From Serratia microhaemolytica (GTDB taxonomy: Bacteria > Pseudomonadota > Gammaproteobacteria > Enterobacterales > Enterobacteriaceae): a DNA stretch of 53,444 bases. The notes beneath the pieces are model-generated. The model saw only the letters and a list, made by a program, of their open reading frames with translations. It did no database searches and had not been told where the DNA came from. Numbering within the stretch: position 1 is the first letter of the stretch; each line of letters starts with the position of its first letter. The DNA lies in assembly GCF_004011885.1 (NCBI RefSeq), contig NZ_SBEF01000025.1:1-53444 (forward strand). Direction: 5' to 3'. Made by a program: the position numbers and the translations under genes. Shown here one piece after another: positions 52,034 through 53,444 of this stretch.

Positions 52034-53194
52034 ATGTTGCGACATGCTGTGCCAGTACGCCCCAATCTTGAACGTGTCGCCCAAGAGCACGGCTTTAACT
52101 TTCATATTATCGACAACGAGATCTACTGGGATGAGAGCCGAGCTTATCGCTTTAGCCTACGTCAGATCGAGGAACTGATTGAAAAACCGACTGCAGAACT
52201 GCACCAAATGTGCCTAGAGGTGGTTGACCGTGCTGTTCGAGATCAACAAATTATGGAGCAACTCGCCATTCCCGAACTCTATTGGCAAGCGATTGCTGAT
52301 AGTTGGCAGCAAGGTGACCCCTCACTGTATGGCCGAATGGATTTCGTCTGGTGTGGTGATGCACCAGTTAAACTACTGGAATATAACGCTGACACACCAA
52401 CCTCACTGTATGAATCAGCCTACTTTCAATGGCTATGGCTGGAAGATGCACGCAACAGCGGCATTATTCCGCGCAATGCCGACCAATATAATGCTATCCA
52501 AGAGTGCCTAATAACGCGCTTTGCTGAACTATACAGCCGTGATCCGCTCTACTTCTGCTGTTGCCAGGGCAGTGATGAAGATCGTGGCACCGTACTCTAC
52601 CTAGAAGACTGCGCCCAACAAGCGGGACTGGAAACACGCTTTATCCATATTGAACAACTGGGACTAGGCGTAGGTGGCGTCCTCACTGACCTCGCAGACA
52701 ACGTGATCCATCGTGCGTTTAAACTCTACCCGTTAGAGTGGATGATGCGTGATGATAACGGCCCGCTACTGCGCAAACGGCGTGAGCAGTGGATTGAACC
52801 GTTGTGGAAAAGCGTACTGAGCAACAAAGGGCTGCTACCTCTGCTGTGGCGTTTCTTTCCGGGGCATCCCAATTTATTACCGGCTTGGTTTGATGGTGAA
52901 CCGCCACTGATAGCCAGCAACGAACAAGTCGTTCGTAAACCGCTCTTTTCAAGAGAGGGCTGTAACGTGAGCATCCTTGATGGCCAACAGAATGTTCTCG
53001 AACAGGTACCAGGAGCCTATGGCGATGAACCGGTCATCTATCAAGCCTTTAAGCCACTGCCACGCTTTGGTGACAGCTACACCCTAATTGGTAGCTGGGT
53101 GGTAGATGATGAGGCGTGTGGCATGGGGATCCGTGAAGATAGTACATTGATCACTAAAGATACCTCGCGTTTTATTCCGCACTATATTGGTTGA
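52034..53194 (+). CDS. yjfC: Glutathionylspermidine synthase-like ATP-grasp protein YjfC
   Basis: This 386-residue protein (E. coli YjfC 387) matches the ATP-grasp synthetase half of glutathionylspermidine synthase: PNLERVAQEHGFNFHIID near the N-terminus, KLLEYNADTPTSLYESAYFQW, the phosphate-binding REGCNVSIL and the C-terminal metal site region YTLIGSWVVDDEACGMGIREDSTLIT. It lacks the N-terminal amidase domain of Gsp, so it probably makes an amide bond without the matching hydrolase. The substrate is unknown; glutathione-spermidine is not established for YjfC. It is the last gene of the operon. Confidence 0.9.
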   Translation: MLRHAVPVRPNLERVAQEHGFNFHIIDNEIYWDESRAYRFSLRQIEELIEKPTAELHQMCLEVVDRAVRDQQIMEQLAIPELYWQAIADSWQQGDPSLYGRMDFVWCGDAPVKLLEYNADTPTSLYESAYFQWLWLEDARNSGIIPRNADQYNAIQECLITRFAELYSRDPLYFCCCQGSDEDRGTVLYLEDCAQQAGLETRFIHIEQLGLGVGGVLTDLADNVIHRAFKLYPLEWMMRDDNGPLLRKRREQWIEPLWKSVLSNKGLLPLLWRFFPGHPNLLPAWFDGEPPLIASNEQVVRKPLFSREGCNVSILDGQQNVLEQVPGAYGDEPVIYQAFKPLPRFGDSYTLIGSWVVDDEACGMGIREDSTLITKDTSRFIPHYIG

Positions 53195-53302
53195 AGCAAC
53201 CCTACCCCCACAGAGCAAATTATAAAGGGGAGAACAGTGCCAAGGGGTGAACCACCTGCAACATTCACAGCCACGGAACAGTAACCACAGGAGACGACAA
53301 CG

Positions 53303-53444
53303 ATGTCGACAACACCAAACGGAGAGCCGCTGGGGGCGCGGCTCGGCGCCTCAATAGTGGGCCGGATGCAAGGGTTGCAACGGCTACAGGGCGAACAACA
53401 GCAGCGTGAACAGCAATTTGCTGCGCTAAGCGCACAGCGTGCCG
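53303..53444 (+). CDS. Gln-rich protein of unknown function (3' partial)
   Basis: An ATG at 53303, 6 bases after AGGAGA, opens a frame that runs off the window: MSTTPNGEPLGARLGASIVG, then a Gln/Arg-rich helical stretch with LQRLQGEQQQREQQF. This stretch is more GC-rich than the yjf operon. The helical Gln/Glu/Arg pattern looks like a coiled coil. I do not recognise the family; it starts 108 bases after yjfC, so it may be a new unit. Confidence 0.5.
   Translation, partial: MSTTPNGEPLGARLGASIVGRMQGLQRLQGEQQQREQQFAALSAQRA

Overview
This window comes from a gamma-proteobacterium of the order Enterobacterales. Base composition is near 50% GC, and protein sequences and gene order resemble Serratia/Yersinia (family Yersiniaceae) most closely. 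Housekeeping proteins are full length and very close to E. coli. However, conserved gene blocks meet at unusual junctions: glnA lacks glnL/glnG, accA lacks ldcC/tilS, the serV-argV tRNA block lacks csrA, luxS runs straight into surE, and rpoS is followed by mtr rather than mutS. That pattern suggests a rearranged, host-associated Serratia-like genome such as the Serratia symbiotica type. This assignment is inference; there is no rRNA or other decisive marker here. No transposase, prophage, CRISPR array or rRNA gene is visible.

Layout. 1-3.6 kb is a type VI secretion polymorphic-toxin locus: a VgrG spike (5' end outside the window) with an EndoU-like toxin tip, its immunity gene, a displaced toxin C-terminus with its own immunity gene, and a third decayed toxin remnant. 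3.6-8.3 kb holds rpiA and typA (minus) and glnA (plus), the last with a well conserved sigma-54/NtrC control region. 8.5-12.9 kb is a two-gene RND efflux operon without an outer-membrane partner. 13.0-17.5 kb is dapD-glnD-map on the minus strand. 18.2-38.1 kb is the classic cell-envelope/macromolecule cluster rpsB-tsf-pyrH-frr-dxr-uppS-cdsA-rseP-bamA-skp-lpxD-fabZ-lpxA-lpxB-rnhB-dnaE-accA, complete and in ancestral order.

38.4-46.3 kb carries tRNA-Ser(GCU), two identical tRNA-Arg(ACG), yqaB, yqaA, gshA, luxS, then surE-pcm-nlpD-rpoS. 46.3-47.6 kb is mtr (tryptophan permease, minus). 48.1-53.2 kb is a tightly coupled seven-gene operon: yjfI, yjfJ (PspA family), a two-TM potassium channel with an RCK-like domain, yjfK, yjfL, yjfM and yjfC (glutathionylspermidine-synthase-like ATP-grasp). 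A partial gene of unknown function opens at the right edge.

How the genes work together. The central cluster links translation (S2, EF-Ts, RRF), UMP kinase, isoprenoid and undecaprenyl carrier synthesis, phospholipid precursor (CdsA), lipid A (LpxD/A/B), fatty acid synthesis (FabZ, AccA), outer membrane protein assembly (BamA, Skp) and envelope stress proteolysis (RseP). glnA and glnD are both nitrogen-control genes. nlpD-rpoS couples envelope division and the stationary-phase sigma factor. The yjf operon looks like a membrane-stress module built around PspA. The best candidates for under-described biology are that operon and the orphan toxin/immunity pair at 2.2-3.1 kb.
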